From: Bidens hawaiensis
Lineage: Eukaryota > Streptophyta > Magnoliopsida > Asterales > Asteraceae
NCBI GenBank assembly: GCA_021521415.1
Contig: JAIQDT010001939.1
Span: 406,658 to 470,657 of the forward strand
Length of the DNA: 64,000 nt
Direction of reading: 5' to 3'
The notes under the pieces are model-generated. The model was not told the DNA's origin. It made no database searches and saw nothing but the letters and a program-made list of their open reading frames with translations. Shown here in pieces: positions 22,997 through 34,867 of the stretch (positions within the stretch are counted from its first letter, which is position 1; each line of letters begins with the position of its first letter). Position numbers and translations under genes: made by a program.

Positions 22997-23787
22997 AAGT
23001 TCAAATATGTAATCAAGGCTTTTAAGCCATCATGAATGATGATTCGCGCTATCTTTCAATATTTGTTCTATTACCTTTGCATACATGTTTCACACTTCCT
23101 TTATTAATTTGGAGCAATATGACAACACTATATTGACATCAAAACAAAATAAAACGAAGTAAAACATACATGCGCGAGCCTTAGCTCAAACGCGTTAACG
23201 AGTCTTAACTCTAAAACGTCAGGGCCTTAGCCCAAACCTACGAGCCTTAGCTCAAACACGTTAATGAGTCTTAACTCTAAAAACGTCAGGGCCTTAGCCC
23301 AAAACAAAGAGCCTTAGCTCAAAACACTCACAAACATCCATCTTACATCCCGCGCAGCCTGATCATAAAAATCCTTAAACACAACTAAGGCAAAGTACAT
23401 GCCATATCATAGTTGTTAAGGTCTCAGGTCGAGGTCGCGCGCGGAATCATAGTGGATATCTGAGTAACACATGCTGACATGTAATGGCTAAAACTCATAC
23501 TTCCATATAAAAACCGCGCGACAACGACGCGCAAAAAAGGAATTGAGAAAAGATATCGCGCATGTCAGCATAAACAAGATACTGCGAAACCACTTACAAA
23601 ATAGGACTATGGTTAAGTGAATAATTTCCTTACAACATTGTTCTTATTTTAACGTTCAAGCATATCTTATATCTAACAAGCAAACATGAAGAGATGAATG
23701 GAAATGCGCAAGATGTGAAAAAGAGAAAACAAGTTTCATTCCATACAATTGAAATTTACAAGTATGATGAGTTACAAATTACAAGTA

Positions 23788-23820
<33 letters not shown>

Positions 23821-23838
23821 AATTTGATGAAGGGCTTC
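22997..23838. other. Spacer between pol and the antisense ORF, element B
   Basis: Untranslated region where sense and antisense genes converge. It holds a short tandem block (23170-23330) of GAGCCTTAGCTCAAA and GGGCCTTAGCCCAAA units, each a small palindrome, and an (AT)n run at 23797-23819 next to the antisense stop codon. Confidence 0.7.
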
Positions 23839-26800
23839 TCAAGTCTCCACGTCGACGTCAGCCGCTTCATCACCCTCATCATCTCCCTCAGCATCTGGCG
23901 CGGCCCGCTCCTCATCTCCGAACTGACCATAGTCAAGTTCTTCCTCCTCAATGGAGTCTTCTATCACGACGGTGTCAGGAGCAGATTCTTTCGCCGCGCC
24001 AGAGCCGCTGGCAGGGGCAACATCCCCCGCGCCACCATCATCGCAACCAGCCCTCTCGCATTCATCGAGCAACTTCTTTAGCGCGCCGAGGTCGGGCTGG
24101 TCAGCAAGCGCAGCTATCTGCAAATCATTAGAAAAGTATTGAGTACAAAACACTTGGAAAATTAATCAAGAAAAACTCATTAAGGTCGAGGTACCTGCAT
24201 AAGGATGGGGATGGGAGTATTCATATACTTCTCCCCCACCGCGGCCATGTCCGCGCAGGCCGCGTCGCTCTTGTAAGGGTACTCGGATGGGTTCTTCTTC
24301 AACATGCCATATTCATACCCATCCGTAAACCCTTCAGCTCGACCCACCAAGCGCGCGGCAGCATTGCAGTCCATCACAAGGGCCTGAAACTCGGCGGAAT
24401 ATTTCATCGCCAAAGCGCAACGAGTCATGCCCTGTGACACCAGCCATTGGCGATCCTGCGCGAGGCCAGCAACAGACGTCTCGAGGGCAGGAACCTGGGA
24501 GTTTAATAACTCAACAGTTTCCTTGGTCTTTTTTAGCTCCTCTTTATCAGACGCTGCTGCCGCCAAAATTTTTTCTTTCTCCGCCTGCGCAGCATCAAGT
24601 GCTTCCTGGCTGGACGCTGCCGTCGCCAAGGCCTCATCTCTATCGGCCTGCGCGGCCGCCAACTCCTTCTTCAGGCGCGCAACCTCGCTCTCCAGTGATG
24701 ATTTCTCAGTGATACTCTGGACGATAGCTTGGTCACGCGCCTCCGCCTGCTGTTCCAAGACACGCACTCTCCGCGCGTACTTGGCAACTTCGGCCTCCGC
24801 CGCCTGCTGCTTCTCCCGCGCAGCTTGGAGCTCATGCCCGCGCTTAATAAAGGCGGTGTTGGCACTTGCTCGGTTTTCGCTGAGCTCCGCCTGGAGTTTC
24901 TCAGCTCGTGCGCGAGCATCAGAAAGGTTCCAGGCGGCCACCTTAGCCTCTCGCTGGGCTTCCACAAGAGCATCACGTACTTTAATATAATCACGACGAA
25001 GCTCCTGGGAGGCAGCAAAGAAAGCCGACCCAGCGAAAATATGGTCATTCAGCAAGTCCACGCGGGTGCGCTCCTCCTGATACCTCCTTTCAGTAGGAGG
25101 CACGGCATGAGCCCAGAAGTCCTCGCATACGCCCATGGATTGGAAGGAACTGTCTTCATTAATATTCCATCTCGGGCGGTAAACGTGGTCACCTCCCTGC
25201 AAAACACAAGAAATGTTCTAAGTCATAAAACATACTTATATGGAGGTACGCGCAGCGGAGCAACAAATTAAAACATACCTGCGGGGATGAAGCAGAAAAG
25301 TCAGCGCCAGCCCCACCTGAAGTCTGCGCTGCGAAGTCTTGTGGCATCGCAGGGCTGGCGCGGTCTCCCAAGGAGTCCTCAGCTTGAGCCCCCTCATCCT
25401 CCTCATCTTCTTCAATAGGCCTCTTCTCCTGCGACCTGGAGGGCTCCAAACCAGTTTCGCGGGGAGGGCTGCGTGTAGGAGGAGGCGAGGGAGGTCTCGG
25501 CGTCGCCATTTCGGCGCGCAATACGGCTTCCTGCTCCTTTGTAATCCCAATAAGGGGAGACTCAGCACTAGCAGGAGCAGGAGCAGAACCAGCGGCGCCG
25601 GCAACAGCGCCAGGAGTGTCACCAGCAACTTGTACGCCAGCTACAACTCCTATGAACAAATCAACAAGGAAAATTGGTTTATGACTGGATCCAAAAGAAA
25701 AAATTCAGAAGACAAATGTGCAAAACATACCTTGGCGCAATTCTGTTCGCGCGGCGAACATCGCCATAAAGTTCATTCTACCCTTTTCAGAGGGTAGAAC
25801 AGGGGACTTCGAAGCAGCCCCCGGCGCAGCCTCAGCACCTTGTGGCGCCTGCGGCTGATCTGCGACCGTCGCCGGTCCTGCAAACATTCAAAGGAGCAAA
25901 GGTTTAATAATAATTCAATCAGATGAAGATAAGCAAAGTATACCTGTCGCAGGCGCGGCACTGCTTCTCTCTTCAGCCGCGCGAACGGAGGAGGTGACGC
26001 CACCATACCTCAAGTGGACAGGAGGTCTGCCCACTTTCACAGGCAGGGAAGCTAAAGAAACCTTGGTGGTAAACACCTGGGTTTCCTTAGGTCCCTTCGT
26101 TTGAGCATGGGGATGAGCGACAGGGGTGTCATCTTTCTTCTGTTTCTTACTGCCCCCTGCGCCAGATTTCCCCTTAGCTTTGCGCTTTAGTAGGGGCGCC
26201 TCCTCTTCCTCCTCCTCCTCTTCCGCGAGCTCCAGCTTGTAGTTTTCGAGCGCATCTGCAAATACAAGCAACAGAACTGTTAATAAACTTTGGTATTCTA
26301 AAGGAATAAGCATAAGTGCGAAGGCTTACCAGGCGCGTCACTATCAAAGTCAAATTCCAGATCCACTGGGATGAACATGTCATCGAAGCAATCTGGGAAA
26401 CCAACCTCCCCAGCGCCAAGCGCGACGGAGCCACCCTCCACTTGATCATCATAAGCGGCGTGGATATAATCCTTGGTGACTGCGCAAAAACAAGTCAAGT
26501 GATATCAGCAAAAGAATTATGTTCGCGCAGAAAAAGAAATAAAGCAATGAAATAAACTTACACAACCCGTCGACTTGGAAACGGGCTCAAGCGCGCTGTC
26601 GGCCTACAGCCTACTCATGCCGACCCCCACCAGCGCCTCCTCGCGAATTTTCTTGGCGGGAGATGGTTCAGCGGACAGTTTCTTAACCCAGGCGCCAGTT
26701 GGGTTCTTAATAACATCCGCATCCGCGGGCGCAGAATCGATCGCGCGCATCGTCATGCGGATGTGGATTACACCAGCCCTGATGTAGAAGAACCTCTCAG

Positions 26801-27389
26801 ACCAGTCATGAAGGCTCTTGAATGATACGGTGCTGCACTTAACCTTCTGACTGCGAGGAATAAAGGAGATCCAAGAATCTTGGATCTTGGGCTTGTAAAA
26901 AAATTGAAAGCGCCGAGGGGTGGGCTCCTCGCGCTGTGATTTGCACATGAACTCGAAATGAGTCATGCGCACAAGTCCAAACGGATGGACTTGGGATATA
27001 TGAATCCCGAAAAAACGTAACACCGCGCCTACAAACCTTGTCATCGGAAGACGAAGGTTGCAGTGGGTGAAAAAATGGGTGTACAGTGAAATATAGCCGG
27101 CAGGCGGGTCCGCCGCCGTTTGCCCGACCCCAGGCAACATGCAGCCAAACAGGGCGGGAAAACCCTGTGACGAGATGAGGCTGTCGAGATCGGCCTGCCT
27201 CAATTTGCAGGGGATTTCATTCCACCTTTTCGGGGCCTTGGTCTTCCCTACTTCCTCCGATGTGGTCTCAACAACCCTCTTCCCCTTGCCCTTCTGCTTC
27301 AATGTCGACATCACCACAGATTTCACACGGCGTCTTCGGGAGGCAATAGAGGTGATGGAGGGGTTAGAGGAGTCTGAACTATCAGACAT
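23839..27389 (-). CDS. Antisense spliced extra ORF of element B (Transposase_28-like, coiled coil)
   Basis: Runs against the element. Exons: 27389-26615 (or 26562), 26479-26330, 26255-25944, 25877-25731, 25649-25279, 25196-24195, 24117-23839. With the first donor they join in frame to 1011 residues. Exon 1 carries a Transposase_28-like domain (RLPMTRFVGAVLRFFGIHIS, RMTHFEFMCKSQ). The middle exons are acidic and basic low-complexity sequence. Exon 6 is a long Ala/Glu/Lys coiled coil starting after VYRPRWNINED; exon 7 is acidic. Relatives in A and C read on through a conserved Trp after GMSR, whereas here that place is TAG (26604-26606). Only the weaker donor at 26614 avoids it. Such ORFs are known in Tat elements; the role is unknown. 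Confidence 0.78.
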
Positions 27390-27513
27390 ACAACTGCAGC
27401 AGCAGATAATCGAGGATTCGAAACGATGAATACACTCAAATCAGATTATTAAAGGCAGAAATTCGAAAATTTGCAACAATGAAGATGAAGACAGAAAATT
27501 TCTTAAGGGCCTG

Positions 27514-27521
27514 CTTTTATA
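27514..27521 (-). promoter_or_regulatory. TATA box of the antisense ORF, element B
   Basis: Minus-strand TATAAAAG, 125 bases upstream of the antisense ATG at 27389. The spacing equals that in element A. Confidence 0.65.
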
Positions 27522-27781
27522 GGCCCAGGAGAGAGAAATTTGGCAACTGATCGGATTTCACGCGCCCCCACTCGCAGCTGTAAGCCAACGTGGTCGCGGC
27601 ACGTGTCCTTGACACTGTTTGAGGTGACATGAAAACGTAACGGACCTGCCACGGAGCAGAGACGCGCCCCCACTCGCAGGTGCAAACCAATGCGAGCGCG
27701 ACACGTGTTCAAGACACGTGTTCAAATCAGTAAGTCTAATATCTATCTTACCGCGCTCGCGCGAGATAAGACACACATTAG

Positions 27782-27793
27782 ACTGGGGGGGCT
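27782..27793 (+). other. Polypurine tract of element B
   Basis: ACTGGGGGGGCT lies directly before the 3' LTR. Confidence 0.85.
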
Positions 27794-28836
27794 TGAAGAG
27801 GTATGTACCCGCCTCAACACCGAACGGGGCGGGTCAACCCACAAGATATATACAAGACATTAGAAGTCAAAGATATTATCAAGGTACAAAGCCAAAACTT
27901 ATGCTCAAGCATCACATGCTTGCACATATCACATATGCTCAAGCATCACATATGCTCACGCATCACATGTGCTCATGCATCACATATGCTCGCGCGTATC
28001 ACATGCTCACGCATCATATATGCTTATGCATATCACATCGTGCGTGGCGCATCCGCGCGCGGCGCATATCACATGCTCGCGCATCATACATGCCCACCCA
28101 TGCGCGTGGGGCATCCGCGCTTGACGCGTATTACATGCTTGTGCGTATCACATCTGCGCGTGAGAATAAAGAGAAGACCTCGCGCATCCTCAGGATGGGC
28201 GCATATCACACGTGCACATAATCAACCTCGTCCTTATCCAAATCAGGATTGGGGCAACCTTGATTGTGCACGTCAGACAACCTTCCAGAAGGCATCTTTT
28301 TAAGGAATAAGGATATGCTGATGTTGACAGCTGCTAAATGAAAGGTGGACAGCTCAGCATGACTCATGGGTTACCACGTGATCATAACCAATGAAAAAGC
28401 ACCAGGTGTCTCCAGGGACACGTGGCGCAAATCGATTGGAGGAGGCCAACAAAACCCTAATTTGGTCTCAGCTCAATCAGTGGAAACCCTAGCACTATAA
28501 ATACATCATAACGTACACAGTTACAGACACATTGATTCACATTGAAGCATATTCAATCACACAATCATACAGAGTAACATACAGTATTCAGCATTTTAAG
28601 CAATACTTCCCAAAATTCCCTTACTCTCACATTATCATCTTCTCCTACATATACTTATTCTCACGCCGGAGGGTTACCCCAAAGAGGACCCCTCTGTCCC
28701 TTTCTGAGGGGTAAGTAACGGCGCTGTTCATTTTGTAGGTGGAAGAACACAGATCCAGAAGAACCATCGGTGAAATAGTATAATCACACCCGAGGAAAGT
28801 AGATCTGCTACCAGTGAGTAGATCCACGTTTCTTCA
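27794..28836 (+). repeat. 3' LTR of element B (1043 bp)
   Basis: Same length as the 5' LTR. Differences seen by eye: T/C near offset 32, G/T in GCGCGTGACG versus GCGCTTGACG, and T/C in CTGTCCTTTT versus CTGTCCCTTT. Confidence 0.93.
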
Positions 28837-31733
28837 CTTTCTAAATTGTTTTTTCGCTTAGCCTTATCATGCAAGAAAATATAGATGGTGGACCGGAGTC
28901 CAAACATTGTCAACAAATTGCACTTTGTCATTACTTACACTATACACCAATCAAACCATTATACATTTATAAAGATTTCTATATGGGGTCAAACCTATAC
29001 ATAATTAAAGATGAAAATTGTACATAATACTTACAAATAGTTTAATTGTTTTCTACTATGCCAGTATGCTAGTGAAATTTCAATTATCTTCCAAACAATT
29101 TAAAACTTACTTTGGTAAGGGAAAGGGTATCCATTTTTCTCCACATTAAAAAAAAAAAAAAAAAAGTTCTTTGAACTTTTCTAAGGTGATGGTATTCATG
29201 TTTCTTCATACCTAAATTTCCTAAAAGACTTTTTAATAAATATTTAAATAAAGAAAAACAAATGTAAAAAGTAATAAAAAAACTAGAAAATTAGTTTAAA
29301 TACAAAATATTAAACAAAATAAATTCCATTACTTTATACAAAGTTTTACTTTAATAAGAACGACAAAATAGTTAATAATAGTAATAATAATGGTATTAGT
29401 GTTTAACATGGTTATTTGGTAGCTTTTGTCTAATCACGGATACAAGTTATTTACAACTTAATTTAAACTCATAAGTTTTTTTATTTAATTTGAAGAGTAT
29501 GAGTTATTTGTTTCCATCTCCATTTTTACGTGTAACAAGCATTGATATGTACCATGTTTTCGTTCTTTCACTATCAGTTGACAAGACTGAAGGCATTCTA
29601 TCTAATTATTTGATAGATAGGTTTATTAAATAATGAAAAAAAAACTCATATTTACGAGTTGGTTGGCTAAAGAGTATTATTATTATCTTAAATTTTAAAT
29701 AAAGTAAAAACAAAATATGAATATCAATTTTTACCCAATATATTTGGTCTTTGTAAGAGCCATGTAAATTACTATACTACCTGATTATGGTTCTCAATTA
29801 AAGGAGCATCTTTTTTATTTTGATTATAATAATAAAACAGTCAAGTTTAGTAGTAAAATTTAGATTAATTGGTCGAAAACTCGAAATTATATTAAGTGGT
29901 CAAAATTAAGTATAGAATTTTGGGGGAGCTTTGGCAAGGAACATTTCGATATCGATAGGGCAGACAAGTATTCACTATTGATCTCAATAAGAAAGAACTC
30001 GCAGTGAGAAAGTTAGTAACACTTAATGTTGTGTGGTAACAAGTTAACCTCGTAATTTAATCAACGACACTTCTTCGAAACATTAAAACTCAGTCTTCTA
30101 CTTACTTTTGGAAAAGTCAGAGCATCTATGCCAAAAGTCAATGTAATCGAGAACCCACATGATTGAACTTTGAAAGGTCACCAACCAAGAAATTGTATTA
30201 AGTATTCAGTTTTCATAACATGTGTGTCATACTCATTTCATACCATAAAAGTATGACTTATTGGTATCCTTAGCACGATATTATATTAGATTTCATGTTT
30301 CATATTCATAATCTCAAAATACATGTATTCAACCAATAATTGTGTCTTAACTTTATTCCAAACCTTAAATAATTGCAAATATCCAGCCACACAAATTTAA
30401 ATTAGTGTATAAATTTATTGAGCTGTGTAGCTTAACTGTCAACTGATGTGTTGGATATACAAGAATACATATATATGTTTAACTCTATAATAAGTCCTAC
30501 TTCTGATATTTATATTTTATATACCACAGATTTGAGAGATGAATAGTTGTCACACGTTTATGTGACTATTAACAAGTCAAACATCAACATTGTCTTCACA
30601 AAAATAGATTAAAATTGCAAAACGTGTACAGCAGAAATTGTTCAACGCTGAAGTTCGTAGTTGCTTTTTTTCTAATTTTACAAATATTTTGTAGCTATAA
30701 AACATACTTGACAACTTGCATATTCGACTTATCATATTTCTCTCTACTTTTTTTTTTCTTTTTGAATAAATGGCACACGACATTGCCTTTCCCAGAATCT
30801 CACCCCACCTAATAAATTATTTTGGTACCATGTTGTTTTCTTTTTAAAAAGTGAATATATTCAAGTTATTTATAACAATGAGTTTTTTTTTCAATTAGAC
30901 GCGTTTTTTAATTTTTTGAGAATTTTCTTATACCAACGTGATATTTTACCAAATGGTATCTTAAAGTGTTATAAAGTATTTCATCCTTCGAAATCGAGGG
31001 TTCTAGTCTTGTAATGGACACATGTTTAGTATTATTAAGAGTAGATAAGATTGCATTTAAAAAAATTGATTAGAAGTTTATGTATTGCTATATATGTGTA
31101 AACACATTAACGGGGTAATGTTATCGGGTAATCAGATTGGGTAATCGGACATATTACAAATTTCAATACCAAACCTATAAATTTTGAAAGTAATCCCGAC
31201 CCCGTCCAATATGCTAATAGTACATGTATTAGTACCCATCCTGATCCCAAATGTTTTGGAATTCATTGTCATCTCTAGTTGTTTTAACTAATTAGCGCAC
31301 TTCATGTCATATTATTTTTCTTAAGTTGTATTTATTTAATTTTCCTTCTAGTTTAAACTTAGTGAAAAAGGCCTATCTACGTGTGATATGACAAAAACAT
31401 TTTTCACTTTTATGTAATAGTATTACGGATCTCACTTCTAATCATATGTACCTAACATGCTTTACGATATAAAATAAATGATATATTTGTCAAAGGAAAT
31501 ATTGATTAAATTTCTTGTTGAAGGGACATGATGGAGAAAGAGACTTCTTTTATTACATCACTTTGAAGTCACGAACTTTCTTTATACATACAACAAAATC
31601 GAATTTCAATCTTCCTAATTCTATTTTATAACTATTTAAACAAATGTACATTTTTTAAAAATTTAAAAATAAAAAATAATAAACAAAAAACAAGACGATT
31701 CAAGTTTTTCACCTCATCAACTTTTTCATTTCT
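28837..31733. other. Intergenic AT-rich DNA
   Basis: Starts with the right target duplication CTTTC of element B. There is a poly-A run at 29149-29165. No gene or clear repeat recognised. Confidence 0.4.
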
Positions 31734-32450
31734 TCAAGAATCAAACGAAAATGGAGGTTTCAAAAGATCATAAGGCGCCCAAAGCGCATCAAGCGGACAA
31801 GGCCGTTCCGCATCAAGCCTCACCCACGGCTTCCCTTTTCCACTCCAATGTAACAAACTCACAGGTCCGGGATGCAAATCCCGGCAAAGCCCTCGGAAAT
31901 TATCCCCGCCAAGCCCGTGTTGGTTCCATCGGTGATCCACCGACGCAATTTTGCCAGCGAAAACAAGCAAAAAAGGCGGTAGAGAACCTAATATCAAAGA
32001 AAATATATTATCAGGCATACTACTACCATAGTTAAAGAGACATTGTTAATCGATTACTCTTATACATGTTAAAAACTTTCCTTAAAATATTAACAAACTT
32101 TATGTATTTAACGAAAGTTGTAATAAATGAATGGAAATAATTAAAGAATGAGCTAACTAATAAAATAAAATTATTGGAAAGTAAAGTATAGATAACAAAA
32201 TGTTCAAAAAAATTAATTTCAATTTTGAAAGTTAAAGTTATATTAAAAATCAAAACTAAAAGTTCCTAACTTTATACTTTCACACTTTCATCTCTAAAGT
32301 TAAAATACTAACGTGTCAGCCCACTTTTTAACGTGTCGTGCTAAGATTGACCCATTTTTTATACAAAGGTAAATTGATGCGCTGCTCAACTTAATAGTTG
32401 TCTGTCAAATGATACGTACTTACGTAGTACCTGTGTTGTGATTTTACGGC

Positions 32451-32485
<35 letters not shown>

Positions 32486-33268
32486 GAATAATAGTATACC
32501 TAATTCGTAAATCCTGGTTCGTTTTTGTAACTCCATCCATTCTTCGATTATTCTAGTGTAGTCGCCGGCACGCCACCGGTTTAAGTCGATGACCATAACA
32601 CCGGTGTTAAAATAACAAGCTTTCCGGTCAGCAAAAGTCAACGACAGAGAGGGGTTTGACCAGAAAGTGGGAGTAAAGTAAAACGTAAAATTAGCATTAC
32701 AATACTCCGGTGCAGCCAACACGGCGTCGTTTAGCGGTATATTCGCTAGCTTAGCAATGTCGTCAACGAGTACCAGATCGGAGTCAAGATACACCACTTT
32801 TCCGACGTGGGGTGGTAGGATTCCGGCCAGGTAGCTCCGGGCGTAGTTCAACGGGCAGTCAAGGGCGGATCGGATGGATGTGGAGATAAGTCCGGCGACG
32901 GTGGAGTCGTTGAAGGGGTAGATTTGGAATTTTAGGTATGGGAAGGTGGTGGTGATGGTGGCGCGTGGGTTTGACGCGCCGGTGGTGGAGGAGGTGATGA
33001 AGTGGAAGAATATGTTTTGTGGGCAGGAGGAGTGTTGGAGGATGGAGATTATGGCGGCGATGGATCCACGGAGGTAGGTGGCGTCGAGTGTCATTGCCAC
33101 GTGGACGGTGGCGGTGGCGGTGGTGGTGGTGGGGCAGTCGGCGGCGTTGTAGAATTTGGGGGCTTCTTTGAATTGTTGGGTGGTGGATGAGATGGTAGTG
33201 GTGGCGGTGGCGGTGGTGGTGAATATTAAGAGGATGAGGAGGAGCGGTGGTGGTTTACGGTGGATCAT
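31734..33268 (-). CDS. GATL-type galacturonosyltransferase-like protein (GT8)
   Basis: Two exons, 33268-32500 and 31987-31734, joined at a phase 1 GT-AG intron to give 340 residues, close to the family's usual 345-360. The N-terminus is hydrophobic (residues 8-20), fitting a signal peptide or anchor for Golgi entry. DSD at 162-164 ([13 protein letters not shown]) is the metal/nucleotide-sugar site of GT8 enzymes. [23 protein letters not shown] and the C-terminal [10 protein letters not shown] are GATL signatures. GATL proteins act in pectin and xylan synthesis for cell walls; the exact substrate is not readable from sequence. Known GATL genes mostly lack introns, so the intron is unusual. Confidence 0.88.
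31988..32499 (-). other. 512-bp intron splitting the GATL gene
   Basis: Minus-strand donor G|GTATAC at 32499 and acceptor GATATTAG ending at 31988. Both sides continue the conserved protein (RIYELG, then [11 protein letters not shown]). A (TAA)n microsatellite (32453-32486) starts 12 bases inside the donor. Confidence 0.8.
32453..32486. repeat. (TAA)n microsatellite in the GATL intron
   Basis: About 11 ATA/TAA units, directly next to the splice donor. Confidence 0.9.
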
Positions 33269-34038
33269 GGTGGCCGGCGGTGGGTGGGTTTTTATTTAAA
33301 GTGAGAATGATTTGGTGGGTATTTAAGAGGGAATAGAAACAAGTGATTGATTGGGTTTCAAGTATGGACATGGTTTAGTCAAGTGTCTTTTTTTTATATA
33401 AAAAAAAGGAAAATATTTTTTTAGGTAAAATAATAATATTAATAATGGGAACAAGAATAGTAATAATATTAATAATAATAAAATATAGTGGAAGTTAGCT
33501 GCAAGCTGACCTCACCGCCCAAGGAAAATACCATTCGATAGTGAAGGAAAGCCTAATGGACTCCAAAAGAGATTTTCAAATAAAACATGTTACTAGAAAA
33601 AAAAATGAATCACTGTTTGTCCATGATAATGAACATGACTTACATTTTTTCTCATGTTACAAATCTCAAATTTAACCCGTATGTACAATAACGTGTAACC
33701 CGAATATGTCTCGTTTAACCAATTCATGCATATGTGTTAAACTGGTAGGGAGTATGTAAAAATGGGTTAACAAGTTATTAGGTTGGTTTGTTTAATGTAA
33801 AGGTTGGTTGGTCGATCTATTTTATTAAATTGATTAAACACATAAACTCGTCCATGACCCGTTTGACTAAGCATATTCAAATTCGACCTACTTATTTAAA
33901 CCAGTCAATCTAAATACAACTAGTTTATTAAACAGGTTGGATACCTGAATGTGATAACCTAAAATTTGATTGTTTTCATATCATGTCATAAATTACGACC
34001 GGTATAAATAAGATATAATATGTATACTTTAATATATA
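33269..34038. other. 5' flank of the GATL gene
   Basis: On the minus strand TTTAAATAAAA near 33285-33297 could serve as a TATA element, only 20-30 bases ahead of the ATG, so the true promoter may be further up. No other feature recognised. Confidence 0.35.
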
Positions 34039-34867
34039 TCTATAGTATATAATAAATAAAAGTTTTCTCATGTCACATGTCATTCTCTTATGCATTCTTA
34101 TTTTTTCTTCCCGCCTCTCTCCCTATTAATTATACAAATTTTTTAAAGTTCTTTTTATATATTGTTTGTTTAATAATTTCTCTAATTGTTTTTACAAAAC
34201 GTATTTTATATTTTTTTAAAATGTTAGGTTTATTTATAACTGTGGAACAAAGGAAGACTCGAGAAGAGATTAAGGCAATGAGGTGGAATGATCTGAAGGA
34301 GTTAGTGATGAAAAGGCCTTGTCTTCAAATGAGTTAGTGGAACGATAATAATAATAGTAAAATATGAAAGACTAAGTAGGATAATTAGATGGGATTAGTT
34401 ATGGACCAAAAAGGAAAGATGGGAAACATTTTTATAAAATGAACATTTTCATTGTTAAAAACACGTGGATCTTTAATTGAACCTGACCCGCCTTCTTTTC
34501 ACCTGTAACCGTAATATCTTTATTTTTATCCAAATTTTGTCGATCAAAACCTTATCGATTCTCCTTTACTGTACATTCTTCAACTAAACGAACGTTTTCT
34601 TCTACTGATGGTTGGTTCGTATCGATTGTACCGTTTATGTTTTCATAATACTATTTTTCTTTAGTTGCTACCATATTTTTAATGTATTATCTAATTTTGT
34701 ATCGAAAAAAGTTTTTAATGATTTGTGATTTATATTTAAGTTTGTGAATAGTAGTTATAATTTAACTTTGTACTTACTTAATGTATTATTCAACTTTATT
34801 CATCAAAAGTTATCACTTTCAAAATTTAAGTTGTTCAACCCGTGTAAAACACGGATACATGACCTAG
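34039..34867 (+). mobile_element. Non-autonomous Helitron, 829 bp
   Basis: Begins TCTATAGTATATAATAAATA after an A and ends ATACATGACCTAG before a T. A perfect hairpin CCGTG-TAAAA-CACGG (34840-34854) lies ten bases before CTAG, the textbook Helitron 3' end. It carries no transposase. It lies about 770 bases upstream of the GATL start. Confidence 0.78.

Larger units (their letters stand above)
16430..28836 (+). mobile_element. Complete Tat-type Ty3/gypsy LTR retrotransposon B (12.4 kb)
   Basis: LTRs 16430-17472 and 27794-28836 are both 1043 bp, TG...CA bounded, and flanked by the 5-bp target duplication CTTTC (16425-16429 and 28837-28841). By eye the LTRs differ at about three positions, which means a recent insertion. 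Inside, in order: primer site (17474), gag-protease-RT-RNaseH-second RNaseH (17541-21704), integrase (21695-22996), a short repeat block (23170-23330), an antisense spliced ORF (27389-23839) and a polypurine tract (27782-27793). The second, archaeal-like RNase H and the antisense extra ORF place it in the Tat lineage. One frameshift separates RT/RNaseH from integrase. Confidence 0.95.

Noticed and set aside
24427..25271. Long plus-strand open frames opposite the coiled-coil exon of B
   Set aside because: Shadows of the Ala/Glu/Lys-rich antisense exon; no splice context or family motif.
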